A DNA stretch of 64,000 nt from Actinoplanes couchii. GTDB taxonomy: Bacteria > Actinomycetota > Actinomycetes > Mycobacteriales > Micromonosporaceae. A program made the translations under genes and the position numbers. Below are positions 41,857 through 53,517 of this stretch, one piece after another; the stretch's first letter is position 1; every line of letters begins with the position of its first letter. Where the stretch lies: the NCBI RefSeq assembly GCF_016862075.1, contig NZ_BOMG01000071.1:1-64000 (forward strand). The letters are read 5' to 3'. The notes below the pieces were generated by a model. The model saw only the letters and a program-made list of their open reading frames with translations. It was not told the DNA's origin and did no database searches.

Positions 41857-43992
41857 TCAGAGGCCGGGGACGTCGATGACGATCAGTTCGGTGTCGTCGG
41901 CGCGGCCCGGGATGCGGCCGTCGTTGCCGGGGAAGTTGTTGTCGTTGGCGACCAGGACCCGGGTGCCGCCCAGGGGCAGCACCGATTCGACGGACTGCAG
42001 GGGGAACGAGAACAGCTTGCCGACGCCGTACTCGCCGGGGCGGGCCGGGGTGGAGACGCCGTTCGGGTCGGCGATGTGCATCAGGTCGGCCACCGTGCGC
42101 CGGGGCAGGACACCGTCCGGGCCGGCCTTGTCGAGATCGGTCACCACCAGGCGCTTCACCAGGGACTGCGGTCCCATGCCGTTGTCGCGTTCGATCAGCA
42201 GCAGGCGGCGGCCGTCGATCACCGCCGCGTCGCCGACCAGCAGCGACGGGTCGTCGACCCGGAACGTCCAGGTCCTGCCGGTGTAGCGGTTCGCCCGGAT
42301 GTCGAACTCGTACACGATCCGCCGCCGCTGATCCGGATCGTCGGTGCGGGCGCCTTCCAGGATCGGGTAGAGCGTCCTGCCGTCCCTGCTGACGGCGAGC
42401 GCCTCGAAGCCGCGGCTGCTCGGGACGGTGGGCGTGGGCGACGACTGCGGGGCCCGGCCGCCGTCGGCCAGCGGGATCGGCGCCTGCAGCACTTTGCCGG
42501 TCCGGTCCACCTTGACCAGGTACGGGCCGAACTCCTCACCGATCCACAGGTTGCCCCGCTCGTCCCGGGCGAGGGATTCGATGTCCAGGTCGGCGCCGGT
42601 CAGCAGCCGGTCCCGGGTGTTCTGGTTGACGATCGGGAACGGCACCTTGCGGTCCGGGTCGCGGAAGCTGATGAACCCGTTGACTCGCACTCGGTGCCGC
42701 CGGTGGTCGGGGGTGATGTCGTACGCCCGGAGCAGGAAGTCCGCCGAGTTGTTCTGGGCGCCGAACCCGTTGTCCGGCATCGCCAGCAGCCGGTCACCCG
42801 TCAGCGGGATCACTGCCGAGAAGCCGGGGATCGGCTGGCCCGGGAACGGCGCGCTGATCCCGTTGACCGGCGCGGTGTCCAGCTGGGTGCCGGAGATCGG
42901 GCCGGGCTGGTAGGCGGTCGCCGACAGGATGGCCCGGCTCTTCAGCGTCACCTCGGGCCGGATCTTGACGGCGAGCGTGTAGAGCCGGGTGATCTGGGTG
43001 GCGCTGCCGTTGTCGTCGGAGATCAGGTGCAGAACACGACGGCCGTCCGCAAGAACCGGACCGAGCGCTGCCCCTTCGATGTTGTCCAGCAGCGGGTTCG
43101 GTTGCGGCTGTTTCGCGGTCGCCCCGGACGGCGGGCAGTCCGCGATGTCCACCAGCAGCTGTTTGCCCAGCCAGGTGCGCGGGTCGGTGACCGTCGACAG
43201 GGCCGCGACGCCTGTCACGTCGGGTGCGCCGGTCGCCGACACCCGGTAGACGCGCACGGTGTTGCCGACCCCGGCGGTGAAACCGCGTTCCACCGACAGC
43301 AGCTGGTCGCCGCCGAGCGCGACGAGTTCGACGAGCCCCAGGCCGGGGTCGGTGCGGTAGGCGTACTGCGAGGTCCGGTTCCCGGCATAGCGGATGATCC
43401 GGTTGTTCCCGGCGCCGTCCGGGGCGAGCGCGCCCTCCATCCCGGCGTAGATCACCCGCTGGTCCGGCGTCGCGGTCAGCGCCTCGAACGTCTGGTTGGT
43501 CGTGGCCTCCCCGGCGGGCGCGACCTGGAACCGGGCCGGCACCGGCAGCGAGCCGATCTCGTGCCCGTCGGAGAGCCGGAAGCGCCGGATCGACGGCTCC
43601 CTCTCCGAGCTGGCCAGGATGGTCCGGCCGCCCGCTTCGGCGATCAGACCCTCACCATCAAAATCGCTGCCTGTGTACGGGGTACCGTCCACCTTTTTCA
43701 GGATGGTGACGCCGGTGATCCGTGGTTTTGCCAGGTTCAGGGCGTAGACCCGGGCCGGGGTGGTCCCGATGTTGTCGACGAGTGCCAACGCCTTGTCGCG
43801 ACCGGCCGGTGCCAGCGCCGACAGCCCGGCCACCGGGGTGCCCGCGTAGGTCGTCTTGTCCAGCGCGTCGGAGAACCCGAGCAGCGACGCGTCGGCCGAG
43901 CACGCGGCCGGACCGGGACGGGTGTGTGCCTGTGCCGGGGCCGCCGGGACCAGGATGATCACGGCGGCCGCGAGAATCGCTCTATGAGTCAC
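41857..43992 (-). CDS. Secreted protein with two phytase-like esterase domains
   Basis: 711 residues. A signal peptide at 1-22 (ILAAAVIILVPAAPAQA). The mature chain looks like two beta-propeller halves of the esterase-like phytase family: the first at about 35-345 (DNIGTTPARVYAL, TNQTFEALTATPDQRVIYAG, LLDNIEGAALGP) and the second at about 375-705 (AMPDNGFGAQNNSADFLLRAYDI, LWIGEEFGPYLVKVDRTGKVL, RGFEALAVSRDGRTLYP). Acidic DN/DNG clusters could bind calcium. It probably hydrolyses phosphate esters outside the cell; substrate unknown. Confidence 0.82.
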   Translation of the reverse strand: MTHRAILAAAVIILVPAAPAQAHTRPGPAACSADASLLGFSDALDKTTYAGTPVAGLSALAPAGRDKALALVDNIGTTPARVYALNLAKPRITGVTILKKVDGTPYTGSDFDGEGLIAEAGGRTILASSEREPSIRRFRLSDGHEIGSLPVPARFQVAPAGEATTNQTFEALTATPDQRVIYAGMEGALAPDGAGNNRIIRYAGNRTSQYAYRTDPGLGLVELVALGGDQLLSVERGFTAGVGNTVRVYRVSATGAPDVTGVAALSTVTDPRTWLGKQLLVDIADCPPSGATAKQPQPNPLLDNIEGAALGPVLADGRRVLHLISDDNGSATQITRLYTLAVKIRPEVTLKSRAILSATAYQPGPISGTQLDTAPVNGISAPFPGQPIPGFSAVIPLTGDRLLAMPDNGFGAQNNSADFLLRAYDITPDHRRHRVRVNGFISFRDPDRKVPFPIVNQNTRDRLLTGADLDIESLARDERGNLWIGEEFGPYLVKVDRTGKVLQAPIPLADGGRAPQSSPTPTVPSSRGFEALAVSRDGRTLYPILEGARTDDPDQRRRIVYEFDIRANRYTGRTWTFRVDDPSLLVGDAAVIDGRRLLLIERDNGMGPQSLVKRLVVTDLDKAGPDGVLPRRTVADLMHIADPNGVSTPARPGEYGVGKLFSFPLQSVESVLPLGGTRVLVANDNNFPGNDGRIPGRADDTELIVIDVPGL

Positions 43993-44052
43993 GCTTCGAC
44001 ACGATCCGATGTGTCTCCGAACAGGACGTGAACACCGTCCGTGCGCCCGCTG

Positions 44053-46248
<2,196 letters not shown>

Positions 46249-46258
46249 GACGGGGTCC

Positions 46259-47215
46259 TCAGTCGTGCGTGTGCGGTTCTTCCGTCGTCTCGGCAGGTTC
46301 TTGCGCCGGTGGTGGCGCGGACGGCGGCGTCACACCTGCCGTCGTCGCGGTGAACTCGGCGGTACGCACCGTGCCGGCGTGCTGGAAGTCCAGGTAGAGA
46401 CGGTAGACCCCGGGGGACGGGACCTCGGCCCGGAACCGCAGCGCGTCGTCGGCGGTGGGGTGCACGTGCAGGTAGGCCAGATCGCCCTCGCGCAGCACCA
46501 CCAGGTGGCCGAGCGCGCCCAGGTACGGCTCCAGATCGGTGACCGGCTGACCGTTTCTGGTCACGGTCAGGGCCAGGTCGCTCGGCTCGCCGGGGCGCAG
46601 GTCGCCGGTCAGGGTGACCGTGTAACCGTCGACCTCGGCCGTCCGGGCCGGGGGCGGCAGCGGGATCGGGCGGTAGTCGCCCGGGGCGGGCACGTCGACA
46701 CCCAGCGTGATGGCCTCGGCGGCGTCGGCGGGCTGGAAATCGGCGAGCACCCGATACTGCCCGGGGGTATCCACGCTCAGTGGGATCGTCCAGGTGCCAT
46801 CGGCGGCCATCGTCGGATGCACGTGCTGGAAACCTGACAAGTCCCTGCGTACCGCAATCAGGTGGAGGTCTTTGTCGTGGTTCTTGCGGTAGGCGGTGAC
46901 CGGCTCGCCGTCCGGGCCCAGCACCCGGAACGCGAACGGCAGCTCGGCCTGAACCGAGAGTTGCTGAGTCGCCGTCTGTAGCCGGTAACCGTCCTGCGCG
47001 ATCTGGAGACCGCCCGGAACGTGCGTCGCCGCGGCCGTCTCGCCCGCCGCGTGCGTGTCACCGTGCGCCTCGCCGTGTGAGGTCGCCGGGGTGGGCGCCT
47101 GGTCCGGGCCGATCACGCGGCCCGCGCCCGTCGCCACGCCGAAGATCAAGACCAGACCGATGCTGTACGCCGCCAGCTTGGCGGGCGTGGACGTCAGCCA
47201 GGCCGGGGCCGTCAC
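46259..47215 (-). CDS. Membrane-anchored periplasmic-type protein of the copper operon
   Basis: 318 residues from a GTG overlapping the copZ stop (GTGA). One membrane helix at about 12-32; the rest is outside. The outer part is rich in His: HGEAHGDTHAAGE near the anchor and EEPHTHD at the C-terminus, with FQHVHPTMA and LHVHPTADD inside. It has two or three beta-sandwich repeats. His-rich tails and HVHP motifs suggest metal binding. A homologue in many actinobacterial copper operons lacks a set name. Probably holds copper at the cell surface; inferred from context. Confidence 0.75.
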   Translation of the reverse strand: MTAPAWLTSTPAKLAAYSIGLVLIFGVATGAGRVIGPDQAPTPATSHGEAHGDTHAAGETAAATHVPGGLQIAQDGYRLQTATQQLSVQAELPFAFRVLGPDGEPVTAYRKNHDKDLHLIAVRRDLSGFQHVHPTMAADGTWTIPLSVDTPGQYRVLADFQPADAAEAITLGVDVPAPGDYRPIPLPPPARTAEVDGYTVTLTGDLRPGEPSDLALTVTRNGQPVTDLEPYLGALGHLVVLREGDLAYLHVHPTADDALRFRAEVPSPGVYRLYLDFQHAGTVRTAEFTATTAGVTPPSAPPPAQEPAETTEEPHTHD

Positions 47216-47424
47216 GAGGCGTCGCCCAGCTCGTAACCGGCCTCGTCCACCGCCGCGCGCACGGTCTCGCGGTCGACCGGCGCCTCCGACACGACGGTGA
47301 CCGTGCCACCGGCCAGGTCGACGGCGACGTCGGTGACACCGGGGATCGCGGAGATCTCGGTGGTGACCGAGTCGACGCAGTGGCTGCACGTCATGCCGGT
47401 GACGGGGTAGGTCGTGGTCTGCAT
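47212..47424 (-). CDS. copZ: Copper chaperone, HMA domain
   Basis: 70 residues: a single HMA ferredoxin-like fold with the metal site GMTCSHCVDSV (C13, C16). It passes Cu(I) to the ATPase or takes copper to CsoR. It is the first gene of the copper operon and starts 18 bp from a perfect palindrome. Confidence 0.93.
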   Translation of the reverse strand: MQTTTYPVTGMTCSHCVDSVTTEISAIPGVTDVAVDLAGGTVTVVSEAPVDRETVRAAVDEAGYELGDAS

Positions 47425-47441
47425 GGTGGTTCCCTTCGTTC

Positions 47442-47480
47442 GGTGGTACTACCACCATACAGATACCCGGTAGGGGTATC
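47442..47480. promoter_or_regulatory. CsoR operator region (two palindromes)
   Basis: GATACCC-ggta-GGGGTATC (47462-47480) is the pseudo-palindrome expected of a CsoR box with its G-tract and flanking TAC/GTA. Just beside it GGTGGTAcTACCACC (47442-47456) is a second perfect palindrome. Both are in the gap between divergent copZ and csoR. Confidence 0.75.
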
Positions 47481-47496
47481 CCGGCAGGGCTGTAGC

Positions 47497-47802
47497 ATGG
47501 CCGGCATGACCAACCCTGCCCCCACCCGCGGCTACACGGCCACCAAGGACAACCTGCAGTCCCGGCTGCGCCGCATCGAGGGCCAGGTCAGGGGCATCGA
47601 GCGGATGGTCGACGAGGATCGCTACTGCATCGACATCCTCACCCAGATCTCGGCGATCCAGGCCGCGCTGGACAAGGTGGCGCTCGGCCTGATGGACGGG
47701 CACGCCCGGCACTGCATGCACGAGGGCGCCCAGGAGGGCCGCGCCGACGAGATGGCCTCCGAGCTGATGGCCGCCGTCGGCCGCCTGATGAAACGGGGCT
47801 GA
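47497..47802 (+). CDS. csoR: CsoR-family copper-sensing repressor
   Basis: 101 residues from the ATG at 47497 (an ATG 9 bp later is also possible). The all-helical fold has RLRRIEGQVRGIERMV and the Cu(I) ligands Cys44 in YCIDILTQ, His69 and Cys73 in DGHARHCMHE, the C-H-C set of true CsoR. It represses the divergent copZ operon and is released by Cu(I). Confidence 0.93.
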   Translation: MAGMTNPAPTRGYTATKDNLQSRLRRIEGQVRGIERMVDEDRYCIDILTQISAIQAALDKVALGLMDGHARHCMHEGAQEGRADEMASELMAAVGRLMKRG

Positions 47803-47892
47803 CCGGCCGCTTCTCACCGCCTGCGTCCTACCGACTGCGTCCCACCGGCCTCGCCTTGCCGGTCTCGCCCTACCGGCCGGTAACGTGGCGGC

Positions 47893-48645
47893 ATGACGCA
47901 GCCCGCCCCGATCGTTCTCGTCTCGCCGGCCATGGGCATCGGCTCGCGGTACTACCGGCTGCTCGTCGCCGAGTTCGAGGCCCGCGGCTGGGCGGCCCGC
48001 GCGCTGACCAGGCGAGGATTCGAACCGGACTCGCCGCCGGCGTCCCGGGCCCACGACTGGTCGTACGCCGACGAGATCGAGGACATGGCCAAGGCCGTCG
48101 CCGAGGCCCGCGCCGGACACCCCGGCCGCCCGGTGATCCTTCTCGGCCACAGTCTCGGCGGCCAGCTGGCGCTCGGCCACCAGCTCCAGCACACCCCCGC
48201 CGACGGCATGGTCACCGTCGGCACCAGCCTGCCGTGGCACCGCGACTTCCCGCTGCGCGGCGCGCCGCTGGTCGTCCAGGCCGCCGTGATCGTCCCCGCG
48301 ATGACCGGGCTCTTCGGCTACCTGCCGAAACCGTCGTTCGGCGGCCCCGGCGCCCGCACCATGATGCGCGAGTGGGCCCGGATGGCCCTGACCGGCCGCC
48401 CCCCGTTCCCGGCCCCGGCGCCGGCTCCCGGCCCCGCCCTGATCGTCTCCCTGGAGGGCGACCGGCTGGCCCCGGCGCGGGCGGTCGACACGTTCACCCG
48501 CCTGCTGGACGCGGACACCGCGACCCGCTGGCACTTCCGCACTGTCGAGGTCCCACCCGGCGCCAGCAACGACCACATCGGCTGGGCCCGCAAACCCGGC
48601 CCGGTCGTCGACCGCATCCTCACCTGGTGGTCGTCGGAGGTCTAG
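47893..48645 (+). CDS. Alpha/beta hydrolase
   Basis: 250 residues. Nucleophile in GHSLGGQLAL (about 90-99), oxyanion region VLVSPAMGIGSRYY, catalytic His likely in SNDHIGW near 230. The fold is that of the serine aminopeptidase S33-like group found as lone enzymes. Substrate unknown; it sits between csoR and the large regulator with its own start and no operon partner. Confidence 0.85.
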   Translation: MTQPAPIVLVSPAMGIGSRYYRLLVAEFEARGWAARALTRRGFEPDSPPASRAHDWSYADEIEDMAKAVAEARAGHPGRPVILLGHSLGGQLALGHQLQHTPADGMVTVGTSLPWHRDFPLRGAPLVVQAAVIVPAMTGLFGYLPKPSFGGPGARTMMREWARMALTGRPPFPAPAPAPGPALIVSLEGDRLAPARAVDTFTRLLDADTATRWHFRTVEVPPGASNDHIGWARKPGPVVDRILTWWSSEV

Positions 48646-48807
48646 CCGCCTTCCGTGGGCCGAACCGGCACGAGGACCGCTGGGGCCGGTGCGCCCCCGC
48701 GTCACCGACCACCAGCGATCTACACACGGTAACGGCACCGGCCGGGTGTGGGTCTTGACTTCGGCTGTAGTCGAGGTTGCCGATAAAGACTGCTCTGAGC
48801 TGGGAAA
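48646..48807. promoter_or_regulatory. Upstream region of the large regulator
   Basis: A 162-bp gap. TTGACT (about 48755) is a possible -35, and GATAAAG (about 48782) a weak -10, but the spacer of 21 nt is too long for a normal promoter. No palindrome is clear. Confidence 0.25.
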
Positions 48808-51800
48808 ATGCCGGTCGTGTGGCGGTGGCGGCATCTCGACCGGCAAAATCTGGGGCCGCGGCGGCAGTGTGGGCCGGGCGGACTACCGGATGGGAACACC
48901 TTGGCATCGACCGGAAACACCAGTGGGGACGATCTGCGGGAGCAGCGGGTCCGGCTGGGGCTGACGCAGGAGGACGTCGCTCTGCGGGCCGGTGTCAGTG
49001 TGCGCTCGGTGCGGAACCTGGAACGCGGCGCGGGCGGGGTGCCCCGGCAGCGGACCCTGGAGCGGCTGGCCGCCGCGGTGGGGCTGACCGGACTGGGCGG
49101 CGCCGGCGTGATCCGGGTGTCGGTGCTCGGGCCGCTGACCGTGCACGACGGTGACCGGGAGGTGCCGATCGGGTCGGCGATGCAGCGCCGCCTGCTGGGG
49201 CTGCTCGCGCTGCATCCGGGGCAGCCGGTGCGGGTCGCGGACATCGTCGACGTGTTGTGGGGCGACCGGCCGCCGGCCACCCACACGAACCTGATCCACG
49301 TGTACGTCGGCGCGCTCCGCAAGATCCTCGGGGCGTCCGCCGTGGTCACCGGGCCGGACGGCTACCGGCTCGACCTGGAGCGGGACCGGATCGACCTGGC
49401 GCGCTTCGGTGACCTGCTGCGACAGCGGGACCACGAGCGGGCGCTGGACTGCTGGCGCGGCCCGGTCGATCCGGTGATCCGTCAGCTTCCGGCGGCGGTG
49501 GCGGCCGCCAACCAGCGGATCACCGCCACGCTCGCCTTCGCCGACCAGGCGATCGAGACCCGGCGGTACGACGCGGCACTGCACCGTCTCGGCCCGCTCA
49601 GTCAGGAGGAGCCGCTGCACGAGGGGCTGCACGCCCGTCTGCTGCTGGCCCTGGCCGGTTCCGGGCGGCAGGCCGAGGCGCTGCGGCACTACGCGGACGT
49701 CCGGGCCCGTATCGTCCGGGAACTCGGGGTGGAGCCGGGGCCGCGGCTGACCGAGGCCCACCTCGGGGTGCTGCGCCAGGAACTGCCCGGTGCCCCGGCC
49801 CGCCGGACCGCCGGCGTGATCCCGGCCGAACTGCCCCCGGCGACGGTCTTCCTGGCCGGGCGGGTGCCCGCGGTGTCGAGTCTGAACCGGCTGCTGATCG
49901 GCCCGGCGGACGGCCGGCCCGCGATCGCGGCGATCTCCGGCGGGCCGGGCACCGGGAAGACCACGCTGGCGGTGCACTGGGCGCACACGGTCCGCGACCG
50001 GTTCCCGGACGGCCAGCTGTTCGTGAACCTGCGAGGGTTCCATCCGGCCGGGGCGGTCGTCTCGCCCGAGCAGGCGGTGCGGACGTTCCTGGAGTCGCTC
50101 GGCGTCGAGCCGCAGAAGGTCCCGCAGAGCTGGGACGGGCAGGTCAACCTGTACCGGAGCCTGCTGGCGGCGCGGCGGGTGCTGGTGGTGCTGGACAACG
50201 CCCGCGACGCCGAGCACGTGCGGTCGCTGCTGCCCGGCAGTGGCGGTTCGGCCGCGGTGGTGACCAGCCGGAACCGGTTGACCGGCCTGCTCGTGATGGA
50301 CGGCGGCACCTCGGTCGGCCTGTCGGTGCTCCGGCCCGAGGACTCGTACGCGCTGGTCAGCCGTCGTCTCGGGGCGGCCCGGACGGCGGCCGAGCCGGAG
50401 GCGGCGGCGGAGATCGGGCGGCTGTGCGGGCATCTGCCGTTGGCGCTGGCGGTGGTGGCGGCCCGCGCCGCGGTGCAGACGGAACTGCCGCTGGCGTCGT
50501 TCGTCGAGCACCTGCGGGCCGAACGGGACCGGCTGGACGTGCTCGGCGACGACGAGGCGACCATCGACGTACGCGCGGTCTTCTCCTGGTCCTACGGGGT
50601 GCTGACCCCGGCGGCGGCCCGGCTGTTCCGGCTGCTCGGCGCGCACACCGGCACCGACATCGGTGCGGGCGTCGCGGCGAGCCTGGCCGGCTGGCCGATC
50701 GAGCGGGTGCGCGGGCCGCTCGCCGAACTGGTGCGCGGCAGCCTGATCGAGCAGGAGTCGAACGGCCGTTTCACCATGCACGACCTGCTGCGCGTGTACG
50801 CGCTGGAGACGGCCGCCGCGGTGGACGGCGACGACGGGCTGCGGGCGGCGACCCGCCGGATGCACGACTGGTACGTGGCAGGCGCGGTCGGCGCCGGGCA
50901 GATCCTCGACCCGCACCGGATGACCGGGCGGCTGGGGCGCCCGCCGGTGGAGCCCGCCCACTTCGACAGTACCGGGGAGGCGGTGGCCTGGTTCACCGCG
51001 GAGCGGCCGAACCTGCTGGCCGTGCAGACCGCCACCGGTGACGCCGGGGCCTGGTGGGTGGCCTGGGGCATGACCGAGTACCTGCAGCGCGGCGGGCACT
51101 GGCCGGACTGGGTGAGCACCCAGTTGATCGCGCTGGCGGCGGCCCGGCGGATCGGCGACGTCTACCTGGAGACGACCGCCGACCGGAGCCTGGGCAGCGC
51201 GTACGCCCGGCTCGGTGACTTCGGCCGGGCGACCTCGGCCTTCGAACGGGTCCTCGCTCAGTTCCAGGCGATCGGTGACGTGAGCAGGGCCGCATCGGTG
51301 CATCTGAACCTGGGCTGGGTCGCCGACCGGCAACGGGACTTCGCCACCGCGCTGCACCACGCCCGGCAGGCGCTGGACCTGGCCCGGTCGGTGGGCCACA
51401 CCCGGGGCGAGGCGGACGGGCTGAACACGGTCGGCTGGTACCTGATCCAGCTGGGTGAGCACCGGTCGGCGCTGGAACCCTGCCGGCAGGCGCTGGCCCT
51501 GCACGAGGCGATCGGCAACCGGTCCGGGCAGGCCGACACCTGGGACACCCTGGGGTACGTCCACCATCACCTCGGTGACCACGGGCAGGCGCTGATCGCG
51601 TACCGGCAGGCGCTCTCGTTCTATGTCGGCGTAGCCGATCGCTATCACGAGTCGCTGGTGCTGAACCACATGGGCGACACCCACCGGGCCGCGGGCGATG
51701 TCGAGGCGGCCCGCGAGTCGTGGCGCGGGGCGCTGCTGATCCTCGACGATCTGGGACACGCCGAGGCCGGTGAGGTCCGCGACAAGCTGGCCACAGTGGA

Positions 51801-51822
51801 CTCCGATAAAGTCGATCGATGA
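48808..51822 (+). CDS. XRE-SARP-NB-ARC-TPR regulator (AfsR-like)
   Basis: Up to 1004 residues. The longest frame begins at 48808, but the first 30-odd residues look unconserved; a TTG at 48901 is an alternative start. Domain order: XRE helix-turn-helix (about 42-95, LTQEDVALRAGVSVRSVRNLE), OmpR-type DNA-binding domain (about 102-185), BTAD (about 190-330), NB-ARC ATPase with Walker A SGGPGTGKTT and RVLVVLDNA, then TPRs to the end. Such proteins control antibiotic genes. An XRE domain in front of a SARP module makes two DNA-binding domains in one chain. It overlaps the methyltransferase gene by 4 bp. Confidence 0.88.
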   Translation: MPVVWRWRHLDRQNLGPRRQCGPGGLPDGNTLASTGNTSGDDLREQRVRLGLTQEDVALRAGVSVRSVRNLERGAGGVPRQRTLERLAAAVGLTGLGGAGVIRVSVLGPLTVHDGDREVPIGSAMQRRLLGLLALHPGQPVRVADIVDVLWGDRPPATHTNLIHVYVGALRKILGASAVVTGPDGYRLDLERDRIDLARFGDLLRQRDHERALDCWRGPVDPVIRQLPAAVAAANQRITATLAFADQAIETRRYDAALHRLGPLSQEEPLHEGLHARLLLALAGSGRQAEALRHYADVRARIVRELGVEPGPRLTEAHLGVLRQELPGAPARRTAGVIPAELPPATVFLAGRVPAVSSLNRLLIGPADGRPAIAAISGGPGTGKTTLAVHWAHTVRDRFPDGQLFVNLRGFHPAGAVVSPEQAVRTFLESLGVEPQKVPQSWDGQVNLYRSLLAARRVLVVLDNARDAEHVRSLLPGSGGSAAVVTSRNRLTGLLVMDGGTSVGLSVLRPEDSYALVSRRLGAARTAAEPEAAAEIGRLCGHLPLALAVVAARAAVQTELPLASFVEHLRAERDRLDVLGDDEATIDVRAVFSWSYGVLTPAAARLFRLLGAHTGTDIGAGVAASLAGWPIERVRGPLAELVRGSLIEQESNGRFTMHDLLRVYALETAAAVDGDDGLRAATRRMHDWYVAGAVGAGQILDPHRMTGRLGRPPVEPAHFDSTGEAVAWFTAERPNLLAVQTATGDAGAWWVAWGMTEYLQRGGHWPDWVSTQLIALAAARRIGDVYLETTADRSLGSAYARLGDFGRATSAFERVLAQFQAIGDVSRAASVHLNLGWVADRQRDFATALHHARQALDLARSVGHTRGEADGLNTVGWYLIQLGEHRSALEPCRQALALHEAIGNRSGQADTWDTLGYVHHHLGDHGQALIAYRQALSFYVGVADRYHESLVLNHMGDTHRAAGDVEAARESWRGALLILDDLGHAEAGEVRDKLATVDSDKVDR

Positions 51823-52625
51823 GCATTGACGGTCAGGTCGATCTGGAGACCGAGCGGGCGCACGGCGCCCGGATCTACGACTACATCCTCGGCGGCACCG
51901 ACAACTTCGCCGCCGACCGGGAGGCGGGCGAGGGCTCGCTGCGGATCTGGCCGGCCCTGCGCGCGCACATGCAGGCCAACCGGGCGTTCATGCACCGGGT
52001 CGCCCGGTTCCTGGCCGCCGAGCGCGGGATCACCCAGTTCCTGGACATCGGCAGCGGCCTGCCCACCTCGCCGAACCTGCACGAGATCGTCCGCTCGGTG
52101 GACCCGGCCGCGACGGTGGTCTACACCGACATCGACCCGCTCGTGCTGGCCCAGGCGCCGTCGATGCTCGGCGCGGCCGGCGCCGGCACGGTCTACGTGG
52201 CGGGCGACATGCGCGACCCGCGGACCTTCATCGACACGCCGGAGTTCCGCCGGACGCTCGACCTGGGTGAGCCGGTCGGGGTGCTGCTGATCGCGATCGT
52301 GCACTTCATCGAGGACGACGCGGAGGCGCTGCGGGTCGTCCGGCAGGTGCTGGACCTGCTGCCGTCCGGCAGTTTCCTGGCGATGTCGATCGCGACCGAC
52401 GAGTTCGACCCGGTGCCGCTGGCCCGGGTGCGGGAGGAGTACAACCGGCTCGGCGAGACCCTGATCTTCCGCGACCGGCCGACCGCGCTGTCGTTCTTCG
52501 ACGGCCTGGAGCTGGAGGAGCCCGGCCTGGTCCAGGTGCACAAGTGGCACCCGGACGGCACCGAGCCGGCCGGCGTGCGGGACAGCGACATCGCGATGTA
52601 CGGCGCGGTCGGGCGGAAGCCGTGA
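51819..52625 (+). CDS. SAM-dependent methyltransferase (DUF574 type)
   Basis: 268 residues. The start overlaps the regulator stop (ATGA). The family signature ARIYDYILGGTDNFAADRE sits at the N-terminus, SAM motif FLDIGSGLPTSPNLHEI and VVYTDIDPLVLA. The family is abundant in actinomycetes, usually of unknown substrate. Translational coupling to a SARP-type regulator and an APH-fold kinase suggests one functional unit. Confidence 0.88.
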   Translation: MSIDGQVDLETERAHGARIYDYILGGTDNFAADREAGEGSLRIWPALRAHMQANRAFMHRVARFLAAERGITQFLDIGSGLPTSPNLHEIVRSVDPAATVVYTDIDPLVLAQAPSMLGAAGAGTVYVAGDMRDPRTFIDTPEFRRTLDLGEPVGVLLIAIVHFIEDDAEALRVVRQVLDLLPSGSFLAMSIATDEFDPVPLARVREEYNRLGETLIFRDRPTALSFFDGLELEEPGLVQVHKWHPDGTEPAGVRDSDIAMYGAVGRKP

Positions 52626-53515
52626 CCGACGGCCGCGCGGGAATCGACGCGGGACTGGTCGGCCGGCTGGTGGCGGACCAGTTCCCGCAGTGGGCCGGCC
52701 TGCCGATCGTGCCGGCCGAGTTCGAGGGCTGGGACAACCGGACCTACCGGCTCGGGGACCGGATGACGGTGCGGCTGCCCACCGCCGAGGGGTACGCCGC
52801 CGCGGTCGACAAGGAGAACCTCTGGATCCCCCGGCTCGCTCCCGGCCTCCCGGTCGCGGTTCCGCCGATCCTCGGCAGGGGCAGACCCGCTTTCGGGTAC
52901 GCGTACCCATGGTCGATCCGGGGTTGGCTGCCCGGGGAGACCGCCGGCCGTGCCGGGCTCACCGACCGCACCGGGTTCGCCGCCGACGTGGCCGCCTTCA
53001 TCCGGGCGCTGCAGCTCTGCGACCCGGTCGGCGGCCCGGAGGCGGGACGGCACAGCTGGTACCGGGGCTGCCCGCCCGGGTACTACGACGAGGAGACCCG
53101 GCGCTGCCTGGCCCGCCTCGACGGCCACCCCGGAGTCGACACGGCGACGGCCGCGGCGGTGTGGGCGGAGGCCCTCGCCGCGACGTGGACCGGCGCCCCG
53201 GTCTGGTTCCACGGCGACATCGCGGTCGGCAACCTGCTGGTCGTCGACGGCCGGCTGTCCGCGGTGATCGATTTCGGTACGTCCGGTGTCGGCGACCCGG
53301 CCTGCGACCTGGTGATCGCCTGGACGTTCCTGACCGGCGACAGCCGCCGGGCGTTCCGCGAGGCGGTGGCCCACGACGACGCGACGTGGGCGCGGGCCCG
53401 CGGCTGGGCGCTGTGGAAGGCCCTGCTGGTGCTGGTGGGCGCCCTGGACCGGGACGACCGCACGGAGGCCGCCGACTGCGAGCGGGTGATCGCCGAGATC
53501 CTGCGCGACAGGTGA
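52622..53515 (+). CDS. Aminoglycoside phosphotransferase-fold kinase
   Basis: 297 residues, GTG start overlapping the methyltransferase stop (GTGA). The APH/choline-kinase fold has the catalytic loop VWFHGDIAVGNLLV and the metal-binding VIDFGTSGVGDPACDL. It resembles the group of APH proteins that are not proven resistance enzymes. It might phosphorylate an antibiotic, a sugar or a small metabolite. Last gene of the regulator operon, convergent with xdhC. Confidence 0.85.
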   Translation: MTDGRAGIDAGLVGRLVADQFPQWAGLPIVPAEFEGWDNRTYRLGDRMTVRLPTAEGYAAAVDKENLWIPRLAPGLPVAVPPILGRGRPAFGYAYPWSIRGWLPGETAGRAGLTDRTGFAADVAAFIRALQLCDPVGGPEAGRHSWYRGCPPGYYDEETRRCLARLDGHPGVDTATAAAVWAEALAATWTGAPVWFHGDIAVGNLLVVDGRLSAVIDFGTSGVGDPACDLVIAWTFLTGDSRRAFREAVAHDDATWARARGWALWKALLVLVGALDRDDRTEAADCERVIAEILRDR

Positions 53516-53517
53516 GG

